A DNA stretch of 64,000 nt from Frigidibacter albus (GTDB taxonomy: Bacteria > Pseudomonadota > Alphaproteobacteria > Rhodobacterales > Rhodobacteraceae). This document shows positions 34,854 to 42,925 of the stretch, one piece after another. The translations under genes were made by a program, and so were the position numbers. Each line of letters begins with the position of its first letter. Position 1 is the first letter of the stretch. The stretch is taken from positions 1 to 64,000 of the forward strand of contig NZ_JAAAUC010000007.1 in the NCBI RefSeq assembly GCF_009908165.1, written 5' to 3'. A model generated the notes under the pieces. The model was not told the DNA's origin, did not search any database, and saw nothing but the letters and a program-made list of their open reading frames with translations.

Positions 34854-35030
34854 GCTTCCTTGCCCGGAATAAAGGCGCCTTTGCGCCGCCGGGCAGCGCC
34901 CGTCCGCCCCCTCGGGCGGGCGCTTTCAACGCCAGACCCTAGAAATTCGGGGGGGGTATGTTGAACCATAAAGCGCCTAGAACCACCGTTGCTCGCCCAC
35001 CCGGCGGACAGGCCCTGCCCTCTGACTGTG
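34854..35030 (+). repeat. Type-1 dispersed intergenic repeat, copy C
   Basis: This roughly 177-bp element in the 290-bp gap between the first ligase gene and the amidotransferase matches copies A and B: TTGCCCGGAATAAAGGCGCC, CGCCGGGCAGCGCCCGTCCG, CCATAAAGCGCCTAGAACCA and GCTCGCCCACCCGGCGGACA, ending TCTGACTGTGC. It carries no module. It interrupts an otherwise contiguous set of co-functional genes and may separate two transcription units. Confidence 0.8.
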
Positions 35031-35122
35031 CCCGACCTGGCATTAACCCCCCGCCCCGGCCTCCCCCTTGCGCAGCAACCCTGCGCGGGGTTAGGCTGGG
35101 GCTGACCAACAAAGAGCATTCC

Positions 35123-35803
35123 ATGCTGATCGGTATCTTGCAGACCGGCCAGTCCCCCGACGTCCTGCGGGATGAGCTGGGTGACTATCCGGACATGTTC
35201 CACGCACTTCTGGCTGACCATGACCTGAGCTTCCGCACCTTCCATGTGGAGGCGATGGAGTTTCCGCAGGGCGTGCATGACTGTGACGGCTGGCTCATCA
35301 CCGGCTCTCGCCACGGCGCCTATGAGGATCACCCGTTCATCGCCCCGCTGGAGGCATTCATCCGGGACGCCTTTGCCGAACGGGTGCCGCTGGTCGGCAT
35401 CTGCTTCGGCCATCAGATCATCGCGCAGGCGCTTGGCGGCAAGGTGGAACGGCACGAAGGAGGCTGGGCCGTCGGCCCGCAGGACTATGACTTCGGCGGC
35501 GAAAAGCTGACGCTGAACGCCTGGCACCGCGATCAGGTGACGGAACGCCCCGACTGCGCCGAAGTCGCCGGCACCAACGGCTTTTGCGAAAACGCGGCGC
35601 TGGTTTACGGCGACCGCGCCTTTACCGTGCAGGCCCACCCCGAGTTCACGGGCGGCTTCGTGCGCGGCCTGATGCAGACCCGCGGCAAGGGCCTGGTGCC
35701 GGACCCGCTGATGGAGGCCGCCGAGGCGCGGCTGGACGAGGCCAATTCGGCAAGCGTGATCGCCCGGCAGATCGCGGAATTCTTCAAGCAACCGAGAGTG
35801 TGA
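35123..35803 (+). CDS. Class I glutamine amidotransferase-like protein
   Basis: This 226-residue triad-type amidotransferase has nucleophile Cys94 in VGICFGHQII and His172/Glu174 in VQAHPEF. It has the GuaA-like single domain with no synthetase part. Between two glutamine-synthetase-type ligases and an oxidase, it is well placed to act as the gamma-glutamyl hydrolase (the PuuD step) that releases product from a glutamylated intermediate. However, its sequence resembles the GMP-synthase-type domain more than E. coli PuuD, so this is contextual. The next ligase starts 5 bp after its stop. Confidence 0.85.
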   Translation: MLIGILQTGQSPDVLRDELGDYPDMFHALLADHDLSFRTFHVEAMEFPQGVHDCDGWLITGSRHGAYEDHPFIAPLEAFIRDAFAERVPLVGICFGHQIIAQALGGKVERHEGGWAVGPQDYDFGGEKLTLNAWHRDQVTERPDCAEVAGTNGFCENAALVYGDRAFTVQAHPEFTGGFVRGLMQTRGKGLVPDPLMEAAEARLDEANSASVIARQIAEFFKQPRV

Positions 35804-35808
35804 TCCAA

Positions 35809-37182
35809 ATGGCCATGCAGCCTTCGACCACCGACTGGATGGACAAGATCCCCGAAGCCGCCCGCAGCTACATCGCCGGCCGCCGGCTGGATGAGGTGGA
35901 GTGCATCGTCTCGGACATTGCCGGCGTCGCCCGCGGCAAGGCGATGCCCGCGTCGAAATTCGCCAAGCAGGCCAGCTTCTTCCTGCCCAACTCGATCTTC
36001 CTGCAGACCATCACCGGCGATTGGGCCGACAACCCCTCGGGCGCCTTCACCGAACCCGACATGATCCTGACGCCCGATTACAGCACCGCCAGCGCCGCGC
36101 CCTGGACGGCGGATGTGACGTTGCAGGTGATCCATGACGTGAAGGACCAGCAGGGCAAGCCGGTGGAAGCCGCGCCGCGCAACGTGCTCAAGCGGATCGT
36201 GGAGCTGTATAACGCGCAGGGCTGGTCGCCTATCGTCGCGCCCGAGATGGAATTCTTCCTGGTGGCGCGCAACATCGACCCCAACCAGCCGATCATCCCG
36301 CCGATGGGCCGCTCTGGCCGCCGCGCTGCCGCCAAGCAAGCCTATTCGATGAGCGCGGTGGACGAATACGGCAAGGTCATCGACGACATCTATGACTTCG
36401 CCGAGGCGCAGGGCTTCGAGATCGACGGCATCTTGCAGGAAGGCGGCGCCGGGCAGGTCGAGATCAACCTGCATCACGGCGACCCGATCGAACTGGCCGA
36501 CGAGATCTTCTACTTCAAGCGGCTGATCCGCGAGGCCGCCCTGCGCCACGACTGCTTTGCCACCTTCATGGCCAAGCCGATCGAGGGCGAGCCGGGCAGT
36601 GCCATGCATATCCACCACTCGGTCGTCAGCACAAAGACCGGCGAGAACATCTTCTCGGCCCCGAACGGCAACGAGACGGAAACCTTCCTGCATTTCATCG
36701 CCGGGATGCAGACTTACCTGCCCGCGGTGATCGCTTTGCTGGCGCCTTACGTGAACAGCTATCGCCGCTACGTCCCCGATTTCGCCGCGCCCATCAACCT
36801 CGAATGGGGCCGTGACAACCGCACCACCGGGCTGCGCGTGCCGATCTCGGACCCGGCGGGGCGGCGGCTGGAAAACCGGCTGGCGGGGATGGATTGCAAC
36901 CCCTATCTCGGCTTCGCGGCCTCGCTCGCCTGCGGCTATCTGGGGCTGATGGAGAAGAAGCTGCCCCGCTCGGAATGCCTGGGCGACGCCTATATGTCCG
37001 AGGATGACCTGCCCACCAACCTAGGCGACGCACTGGATATCCTGGCCGAGTGCGTGCCGGTGCGCGAGGTGCTGGGGGTGGAGTTCTGCAACATCTATGA
37101 GTCGGTGAAGCGCAACGAATACAAGGAGTTCCTGCAGGTCATCAGCCCTTGGGAGCGTGAGCATCTGTTGCTGAACGTCTGA
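35809..37182 (+). CDS. Second glutamine synthetase family ligase
   Basis: This 457-residue paralogue of the ligase at 33501 has a longer N-terminus. Core motifs are VAPEMEFFLVARNIDPNQ, LQEGGAGQVEINLHHGDP, PGSAMHIHHSVVSTKTGE and RLAGMDCNPYLGFAASLACG. In puu-type pathways gamma-glutamylputrescine synthetase is a single enzyme, so two divergent ligases may act on two amines or form a mixed oligomer. The start is ATG 35809, with MQPSTT at 35815 as an alternative. It is tightly packed with the amidotransferase and the oxidase that begins 3 bp after its stop. Confidence 0.9.
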   Translation: MAMQPSTTDWMDKIPEAARSYIAGRRLDEVECIVSDIAGVARGKAMPASKFAKQASFFLPNSIFLQTITGDWADNPSGAFTEPDMILTPDYSTASAAPWTADVTLQVIHDVKDQQGKPVEAAPRNVLKRIVELYNAQGWSPIVAPEMEFFLVARNIDPNQPIIPPMGRSGRRAAAKQAYSMSAVDEYGKVIDDIYDFAEAQGFEIDGILQEGGAGQVEINLHHGDPIELADEIFYFKRLIREAALRHDCFATFMAKPIEGEPGSAMHIHHSVVSTKTGENIFSAPNGNETETFLHFIAGMQTYLPAVIALLAPYVNSYRRYVPDFAAPINLEWGRDNRTTGLRVPISDPAGRRLENRLAGMDCNPYLGFAASLACGYLGLMEKKLPRSECLGDAYMSEDDLPTNLGDALDILAECVPVREVLGVEFCNIYESVKRNEYKEFLQVISPWEREHLLLNV

Positions 37183-37184
37183 CC

Positions 37185-38486
37185 ATGAACCTGCTGTTCG
37201 CCAATGACCGGGCGGGGGAATATCCCGCCAGCTTCTATGCCGCCACCGCCGCACCGCTGGAGCGCTTCGCCCCGCTGCAAGGCGCCACCCGCGCCGATGT
37301 CTGCATCGTCGGCGGCGGCTACACCGGCCTCTCGGCAGCGCTGCATCTGGCGCAGCGCGGGCTGTCGGTGGTGCTGCTCGAAGCGCACCGCATCGGCTTT
37401 GGCGCCTCGGGCCGCAATGGTGGGCAGGTCGGCAGCGGCCAGCGGCTGGAACAGGACGAACTGGAACAGATCGCCGGGCGCGAGGCGGCGCGGCGGCTGT
37501 GGGACCTCGGCGAAGAGGCGAAGGCGCTGGTGCAGGGGTTGATCGCCGACCACGCGATGCCCTGCAAGTTCGCCCCCGGCATTGTCCATGCCTGCCGCAA
37601 GCCCTCGGAAGTCGCCCATGCCCGCGCCTATGCCGAAAAGCTGCAGCGCGAGTATGGCTATGACAAGGTTCAGCCGCTGGACCGGGAGGCGCTCCACGCC
37701 ATCCTGCCCTCGGACGCCTATTGCGGCGGCGACATCGACCGCGGCGCCGGGCACCTGCACCCGCTGAACTTCGCCATAGGGCTTGCGCAAGCCGCCGCAG
37801 CAGCAGGGGCTGTCCTCCATGAGGGCAGCACCGTCACCGCCATCGAACAGGGCCCCCGTCCCCGCGTGATCACGCAAGGTGGCCATGTCGAGGCCGACCA
37901 CGTCATCCTCGCCGCCAACGGCTATCTCGGCGGGCTGATGCCGCAGGTGGCCGCCCGGGTGATGCCGATCAACAACTTCATCGTGGCGACGCAGCCGCTT
38001 GGCCCCCGGGTGGCAGACGTGCTGCGCGAGAATGTCGCCGTCGCCGATACGCGCTTCGTGGTAAACTACTGGCGCCTCAGCGAGGACAACCGCCTGCTGT
38101 TCGGGGGGGGCGAAAGCTATGGCTACCGCTTCCCCGACATCGCGCGAACCGTGCGCGGGCCGATGCTGGAGGTCTATCCGCAGCTGTCGGATGCGAAGAT
38201 CGACTATGCCTGGGGCGGCACGCTGGCGATCACCATGAGCCGCCTTCCCTGTTTCCTGCGCGTCGCGCCGAACATCCTCTCCGCCTCCGGCTATTCCGGC
38301 CACGGGGTGGCGCTGGCGACGCTCGCCGGCAAGGTCATGGCCGAGGCCGTGGCGGGTCAGGCCGAGCGTTTCGACCTGCTCGCCGGTCTGCCGACCCCGC
38401 GCTTTCCGGGCGGCGTGGCACTGCGCTGGCCGATGCTGGTGCTGGCGATGACCTGGTATGGCATGCGCGACCGGCTGGGCGTCTAA
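37185..38486 (+). CDS. FAD-dependent oxidoreductase (PuuB-like)
   Basis: This 433-residue DAO-type flavoprotein has the dinucleotide motif VCIVGGGYTGLSAALHLAQR at about residues 29-48 and GFGASGRNGGQVGSGQRLEQ, typical of gamma-glutamylputrescine oxidase. The second FAD contact lies near the C-terminus (SASGYSGHGVALATLAGKVM). It would oxidise the glutamylated amine to an aldehyde with release of hydrogen peroxide. An aldehyde dehydrogenase for the next step is not in this window. Confidence 0.9.
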   Translation: MNLLFANDRAGEYPASFYAATAAPLERFAPLQGATRADVCIVGGGYTGLSAALHLAQRGLSVVLLEAHRIGFGASGRNGGQVGSGQRLEQDELEQIAGREAARRLWDLGEEAKALVQGLIADHAMPCKFAPGIVHACRKPSEVAHARAYAEKLQREYGYDKVQPLDREALHAILPSDAYCGGDIDRGAGHLHPLNFAIGLAQAAAAAGAVLHEGSTVTAIEQGPRPRVITQGGHVEADHVILAANGYLGGLMPQVAARVMPINNFIVATQPLGPRVADVLRENVAVADTRFVVNYWRLSEDNRLLFGGGESYGYRFPDIARTVRGPMLEVYPQLSDAKIDYAWGGTLAITMSRLPCFLRVAPNILSASGYSGHGVALATLAGKVMAEAVAGQAERFDLLAGLPTPRFPGGVALRWPMLVLAMTWYGMRDRLGV

Positions 38487-38536
38487 CCGCCGCTGCGACA
38501 AGTTTTCAGTGGCAAGTTTTGCCGCTTCCGCTTACA

Positions 38537-38565
38537 GCTTTCCTGAATACCCTTTTCAGGAAAGC
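38537..38565 (+). promoter_or_regulatory. Perfect 11-bp inverted repeat over the DegT ribosome binding site
   Basis: GCTTTCCTGAA and TTCAGGAAAGC are exact reverse complements separated by 7 nt (TACCCTT). The right arm contains the CAGGA Shine-Dalgarno of the gene starting at 38571. It could be a translation-blocking hairpin or an operator. Two direct copies of CAAGTTTT lie just upstream (about 38492-38515). Confidence 0.7.
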
Positions 38566-38570
38566 CGAAC

Positions 38571-39821
38571 ATGGCCCATGACGGACAGGCACTGCCGGTG
38601 CTTGAGACCCCCGCCCGCCCTTCAGCCGCTGTCCTCGCCTCCGCAGCCCTTGCCCCCAATGTCTATGATGCGGAACCGATCCCCGAGGCGGCGCGCGCCG
38701 AGATCGACCGGCTGCTGCAATCGGGCGACCTCTTCCGCTACACCGCCCCCGAAGGCGCCCCGGTTGCGCTGCTGGAGGCGGAGTTCGCCGCGATGCTCGG
38801 CAGCCGATATGCGCTCGCCGTCGCCTCCTGCTCCGCCGCGCTGTTCCTGACGCTGAAGGCGCTGGACCTGCCCCGCGGCGCCCGGGTGCTGATCCCGGCC
38901 TTCACCTTCGCCGCCGTACCTTCCGCCGTGGTCCATGCCGATTGCGTGCCGGTGCTGGTCGAGGTCGGGCAGAACTACCGCATCGACATGGCCGATTTCG
39001 AGGCCAAGCTGGACGGCAGCATCGCCGCCGTCCTCATTAGCCATATGCGCGGCCATACTTCCGACATGGACGGCATCATGGCGCTCTGCAATGCGCGCGG
39101 CATCCCGGTGATCGAGGATGCGGCGCATTCGCTCGGCACCCTGTGGAACGGCCGCCCGATCGGCACCATCGGCAAGGTCGGCTGCTTCAGCTTCCAGTCC
39201 TACAAGATGATCAATGCCGGCGAAGGCGGGATCATGGTCACGGATGACCCGGAAATCGCCGCCCGCGCGGTGATCATGTCGGGCGCCTATGAGGCGAACT
39301 GGAAGAAGCATCCCGGCCTGCAGAACAGCTACCACCTCTGGCAGAATCGCCTGCCGCTCTACAACACAAGGATGCAGAACCTGTCCGCCGCCGTCATCCG
39401 TCCGCAACTGGGCGAGCTGGACCGGCGGGTGCGCGACGGGCGCGCAGGCCATGACCATGTGGCAGAGCGGCTGAACACCTCGCCCTGGCTCTCGGTGCCC
39501 CCGGCGCTGCCGCAGGAAACCCGCGCCCCCGACTCCATCCAATTCAACCTCGTGGGCTTCGATACCGACGCCAAGGCGCTGGCCTTCCAGGACGCCGCCA
39601 AGGCCCGCGGCATCTCGGTCCAGGTCTTCGGCCTCAGCGAAAACAACGCCCGCGCCTTCTGGAACTGGCAGTTCCTCGATGACCTGCCCGAACTGCCGAA
39701 GACCCGCGCCATGCTGATGCGCGCCTGCGACGTGCGCCTGCCCGCCCGGCTGACGCGGGCCGAGTTGGACTTTATCGCAGATGCGCTGATCGACGCCGCC
39801 GCCGCGGTCCGCGCCGACTGA
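38571..39821 (+). CDS. DegT/DnrJ/EryC1/StrS family aminotransferase
   Basis: This 416-residue PLP-dependent enzyme shows VASCSAALFLTLKALDLPRG (phosphate-binding region), VIEDAAHSLGTLWNG and the Schiff-base Lys in FSFQSYKMINAGEGGIMVTD. Family members aminate keto-sugars or inosose-type substrates. Here there are no sugar-biosynthesis genes around, and it follows the amine-oxidation genes. Its role in this cluster is therefore unclear. It may be separately controlled through the inverted repeat at its ribosome binding site. Confidence 0.9.
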   Translation: MAHDGQALPVLETPARPSAAVLASAALAPNVYDAEPIPEAARAEIDRLLQSGDLFRYTAPEGAPVALLEAEFAAMLGSRYALAVASCSAALFLTLKALDLPRGARVLIPAFTFAAVPSAVVHADCVPVLVEVGQNYRIDMADFEAKLDGSIAAVLISHMRGHTSDMDGIMALCNARGIPVIEDAAHSLGTLWNGRPIGTIGKVGCFSFQSYKMINAGEGGIMVTDDPEIAARAVIMSGAYEANWKKHPGLQNSYHLWQNRLPLYNTRMQNLSAAVIRPQLGELDRRVRDGRAGHDHVAERLNTSPWLSVPPALPQETRAPDSIQFNLVGFDTDAKALAFQDAAKARGISVQVFGLSENNARAFWNWQFLDDLPELPKTRAMLMRACDVRLPARLTRAELDFIADALIDAAAAVRAD

Positions 39822-39841
39822 AAAGACACGCGGCCCGCCCC

Positions 39842-39893
39842 CCTTTGCCTTTTCCAAATATCCTCGGGGGGCGCGGGGGGCAGAAGGCCCCCC
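39842..39893 (+). repeat. ATATCC-hairpin intergenic repeat, copy 3
   Basis: CCTTTGCCTTTTCCAAATAT followed by CCTCGGGGGG...GGGGGG CAGAAGG CCCCCC forms a strong hairpin between the convergent DegT and LysR genes. A second partial stem (GGGGCAGAAGGCCCC) follows at about 39912-39929. It may serve as a terminator for both genes. It matches copies at 11909, 12157 and 62462. Confidence 0.7.
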
Positions 39894-39950
39894 GCCTCTT
39901 TCGTTTCATGTGGGGCAGAAGGCCCCCCGCTTCTCCATCACCCCGCCGCC

Positions 39951-40913
39951 TCAGCCCGGCAGCACCCGCAGGTCGGCGGCGAGCCAGGGGTAGCGCTCCA
40001 CCGCCGGCGCCACGATCATCTCGGCCAGCAAGGGCCGCAGCCGGCCTGCCACCCGGGCCGGCATGTCCTGCAGCACACCCCGGCGGGCCGACAGCGAGAT
40101 GGTGCGGGTCAGCGGCTCGAAGGGCAGCGGCAGCATCTCGGCCTCGGTGCGGAAGCGCTTGGCGTGCAGGAACCCCAGCGGTGTCAGGATCGTCCAGCCC
40201 GCGCCCTCGGCCACCATCGCCATGATCGCGTGATAGCTGTCCAGCTCGAACCTGTGCGACAAGCGCAGGTTCTGCCGCGCCAGATGCGCCGCGATCTGCC
40301 GGCCCATGTGGTGGCGCGCGGTATACTGGATCAGCGGCAGCGCCGAGAGCTCTGGCAGCCCCGCCCCCGCCATATGCTTGGGCACCGCCGCAACGAAGGG
40401 CTCCACCAGCAGCGGATGCAGCTCCATCCACTCGGCCGAGGCGCCCATGTCGGCCGCTACCACCACATCCAGCGCGCGGGCGTCGAGCTGGTCCAGCAGC
40501 CAATGGCTCGCGCCGGTTTCCAGCAGGAATTGCCAGCCGCGCAACTCCTCGGCCATGCCCGACAGCAGCCGCGGCGTCACCTCGGCGTCGAAATCCTCGA
40601 TCACCCCCAGCCGGAACGAGGCCAGCCGCGACAGGTCGGCAAGGCCGAGGCTGGTGCGGGCCTGAGCGAGTTCATTGAGGATGGCCTGCGCATGGCGGCG
40701 GAAGATCTCGCCCGCCGGGGTCAGCGCGACGGGCCGGGTGGAGCGGACCAGCAGCTCCGCCCCCAGCGCCGCCTCGAGGCCCGTCAGCTGCTGGCTGATG
40801 CTGGAGGGACTGGCGCCGAGCCGCCGCGCGGCCGCGGAAATGGCGCCTTCCTCGGCCGTGACAAGGAAGACCTCGATGGCCCAGAGCGTGACGCGACCTT
40901 GCGTTTCGACCAT
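39951..40913 (-). CDS. LysR family transcriptional regulator
   Basis: This 320-residue regulator has the N-terminal winged helix (WAIEVFLVTAEEGAISAAAR, then RLGASPSSISQQLTGLEAAL, residues about 11-50). The C-terminal periplasmic-binding-like effector domain follows. It is transcribed away from the omega-aminotransferase gene at 41471. LysR genes usually control a divergent target, so the aminotransferase is the likely one, although 557 bp with repeat copy G separates them. The effector is unknown. Confidence 0.93.
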   Translation of the reverse strand: MVETQGRVTLWAIEVFLVTAEEGAISAAARRLGASPSSISQQLTGLEAALGAELLVRSTRPVALTPAGEIFRRHAQAILNELAQARTSLGLADLSRLASFRLGVIEDFDAEVTPRLLSGMAEELRGWQFLLETGASHWLLDQLDARALDVVVAADMGASAEWMELHPLLVEPFVAAVPKHMAGAGLPELSALPLIQYTARHHMGRQIAAHLARQNLRLSHRFELDSYHAIMAMVAEGAGWTILTPLGFLHAKRFRTEAEMLPLPFEPLTRTISLSARRGVLQDMPARVAGRLRPLLAEMIVAPAVERYPWLAADLRVLPG

Positions 40914-41028
40914 GCGCGCGTCCTTTGCCGGTGGCCCGAGAGGGCGGGTGCCGCGACGCTAGGGGGAAATGCCGGCGCGTGCAATCGTGGGTGGGTGGGA
41001 CGAGTGGGATCTCAATATCCCGTCAGTA

Positions 41029-41310
41029 CCATGGCGAAGGCCGTCGCCTTCGCCACGCGCCGCAATATCCACTTGCACCGGCCGGGCCTCAAAGGCCCGG
41101 CCAGCGCCCGCCCTCCCGGCCCGGCCACGGGCCGGGCGTTCTTCGCGGAAATCATTCACTGGATGATTTCTGATCGCTCATCACCCCTCGGCGGGCGCTT
41201 CTCGCCCGCCAGGTCGGGCGCTGGCCTCAATCGGTCTCGTGCGGCCAGCGGCTCCTGGCGACAAGTCCCGCACGGGCGGGGCGAGGCAGTGCCTCGCCTG
41301 TTCCCGCCCG
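41029..41310 (+). repeat. Type-2 dispersed intergenic repeat, copy G, with inserted module
   Basis: This roughly 282-bp element matches copy F (26249-26463) at its start (CCATGGCGAAGGCCGTCGCC) and end (GGCAGTGCCTCGCC...TTCCCGCCCG). It differs mainly by an additional segment of about 70 nt (41112-41186), the same module as in type-1 copy D. It fills half of the 557-bp gap 40914-41470 between the LysR and aminotransferase genes. The remaining bases show no other feature. Confidence 0.78.
41112..41186 (+). repeat. Insertable hairpin module inside repeat copy G
   Basis: The module has CCCGGCCCGGCCACGGGCCG, then arms AAATCATTCA / TGGATGATTT around one central base, then GATCGCTCATCACCCC. Compared with copy D, one stem pair changes from C-G to A-T on both sides and one becomes a T-G wobble, so the stem is preserved. 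Confidence 0.7.
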
Positions 41311-41470
41311 ATCCGAAGCTTGGCGAAATGTCAGGCGGCAAGCACGGCCAACCGCCACTTCGCCCACCCGCCCGGCCATTCCGCGCAACTCCTGCTGGCT
41401 GGGTGTTGAACGCCGCCCGCGGGCCGGATAGCGTGGCGGCCAAATCGACCTGCATACAAAGGATAACATC

Positions 41471-42838
41471 ATGCGCGACGATACGCCGAACAGCTGGGAA
41501 TCCCGCGCCGACAATTCCTCGCTCTACGGGTTCACCGACCTGCCTTCCGTCCACGAACGCGGCGCGGTGGTGCTGACCCATGGCGAGGGCCCCTATGTCA
41601 TCGACGTGCATGGCCGCCGCTATCTCGATGCCAATTCGGGCCTGTGGAACATGGTCGCCGGTTTCGACCATCCCGGCCTGACCGCCGCCGCCAAGGCACA
41701 ATATGACCGCTTCCCCGGCTATCACGCCTTCTTTGGCCGGATGTCGGACCAGACGGTGATGCTGTCGGAAAAGCTGGTCGAGGTCTCGCCCTTCGAGAAG
41801 GGCCGGGTGTTCTACACCAACTCCGGCTCCGAGGCGAATGACACGATGGTCAAGATGCTGTGGTTCCTGGCCGGAGCCGAGGGCAAGCCGCAGCGCCGCA
41901 AGATCATCACCCGCGTCAACAGCTATCACGGCGTCACCGCGGTGTCGGCCAGCATGACCGGCAAGCCCTACAACTCGGTCTTCGGGCTGCCCCTGCCCGG
42001 CTTCATCCATGTCGGCTGCCCCCACTACTGGCGCTTTGGCCGCGATGGCGAGACCGAGGAGCAGTTCACCGCCCGCATGGCGGCAGAGCTGGAGGCGCGG
42101 ATCATCATGGAAGGACCCGACACCATCGCCGGCTTCTTCGCCGAGCCGGTGATGGGCGCGGGCGGGGTGATCCCGCCCTCCAAGGGCTACTTCCAGGCGG
42201 TGCAGGCGGTGCTGAAGCGCTACGGCATCCCGCTGATCTCCGACGAGGTGATCACCGGATTTGGCCGCACCGGCAACACTTGGGGCTGCGAGACCTATGA
42301 CTTCATGCCCGACGCCATCATCAGCTCCAAGAACATCACCGCGGGCTTCTTCCCGATGGGCGCGGTGATCCTTGGCCCGGATCTCGCGGACCGGATGCAG
42401 GCGGCGGCGGAGGCGATCGAGGAGTTCCCGCATGGCTTCACCGCCTCGGGCCACCCGGTCGGCTGCGCCATCGCGCTGAAGGCCATCGACGTGGTGATGA
42501 ACGAGGGGCTGGCCGAGAATGTCCGCGCCCTGACGCCGAAGTTCGAGGCGGGGATGGCCTATCTGGCCGAGAACCCCAATATCGGCGAATGGCGCGGCAA
42601 GGGCCTGATGGGCGCGCTGGAGGCGGTGAAGGACAAGGCCACCAAGACGCCCTTCGACGGCTCGCTGTCGGTGTCGGAGCGCATCGCCAATACCTGCACC
42701 GATCACGGGCTGATCTGCCGTCCGCTGGGGCAGGCCATCGTGCTCTGCCCGCCCTTCATCATGACCGAGCCGCAGATGGACGAGATGTTCGACAAGCTGG
42801 GCGCGGCGCTGAAGAAGGTCTTCGCCGAAGTCGCCTGA
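41471..42838 (+). CDS. Class III omega-aminotransferase (putrescine/amine-pyruvate type)
   Basis: This 455-residue PLP enzyme of the class III aminotransferases has the cofactor-binding region FYTNSGSEANDTMVKMLWFL, ISDEVITGFGRTGNTWGCET and the Lys that binds PLP in IISSKNITAGFFPMGAVILG. Sequence and length fit the SpuC-like amine-pyruvate aminotransferases that deaminate putrescine, cadaverine or beta-alanine. Beside a gamma-glutamylation-type cluster it offers a second route for amine breakdown. It follows repeat copy G, and a LysR gene is divergent. Confidence 0.92.
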   Translation: MRDDTPNSWESRADNSSLYGFTDLPSVHERGAVVLTHGEGPYVIDVHGRRYLDANSGLWNMVAGFDHPGLTAAAKAQYDRFPGYHAFFGRMSDQTVMLSEKLVEVSPFEKGRVFYTNSGSEANDTMVKMLWFLAGAEGKPQRRKIITRVNSYHGVTAVSASMTGKPYNSVFGLPLPGFIHVGCPHYWRFGRDGETEEQFTARMAAELEARIIMEGPDTIAGFFAEPVMGAGGVIPPSKGYFQAVQAVLKRYGIPLISDEVITGFGRTGNTWGCETYDFMPDAIISSKNITAGFFPMGAVILGPDLADRMQAAAEAIEEFPHGFTASGHPVGCAIALKAIDVVMNEGLAENVRALTPKFEAGMAYLAENPNIGEWRGKGLMGALEAVKDKATKTPFDGSLSVSERIANTCTDHGLICRPLGQAIVLCPPFIMTEPQMDEMFDKLGAALKKVFAEVA

Positions 42839-42855
42839 TCCATCCAGCAGACACA

Positions 42856-42885
42856 GGAAAGGGGGCCGCAACCGGCCCCCTTTCC
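42856..42885. terminator. Bidirectional terminator between aminotransferase and phaR
   Basis: GGAAAGGGGGCCG pairs with CGGCCCCCTTTCC through a 13-bp stem with a CAAC loop. It sits between the convergent aminotransferase and phaR genes and ends in a short T run on each strand. Confidence 0.8.
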
Positions 42886-42925
42886 CATGTCCCGCCTTTC
42901 CTCCCTGAACGGCGGGACGAAAGCG

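Noticed and set aside
6677-41310. Insertion sequences as the source of the dispersed repeats
   Set aside because: No transposase open frame lies in any copy, and no clear terminal target duplications were seen by eye, so only repeat status is claimed.
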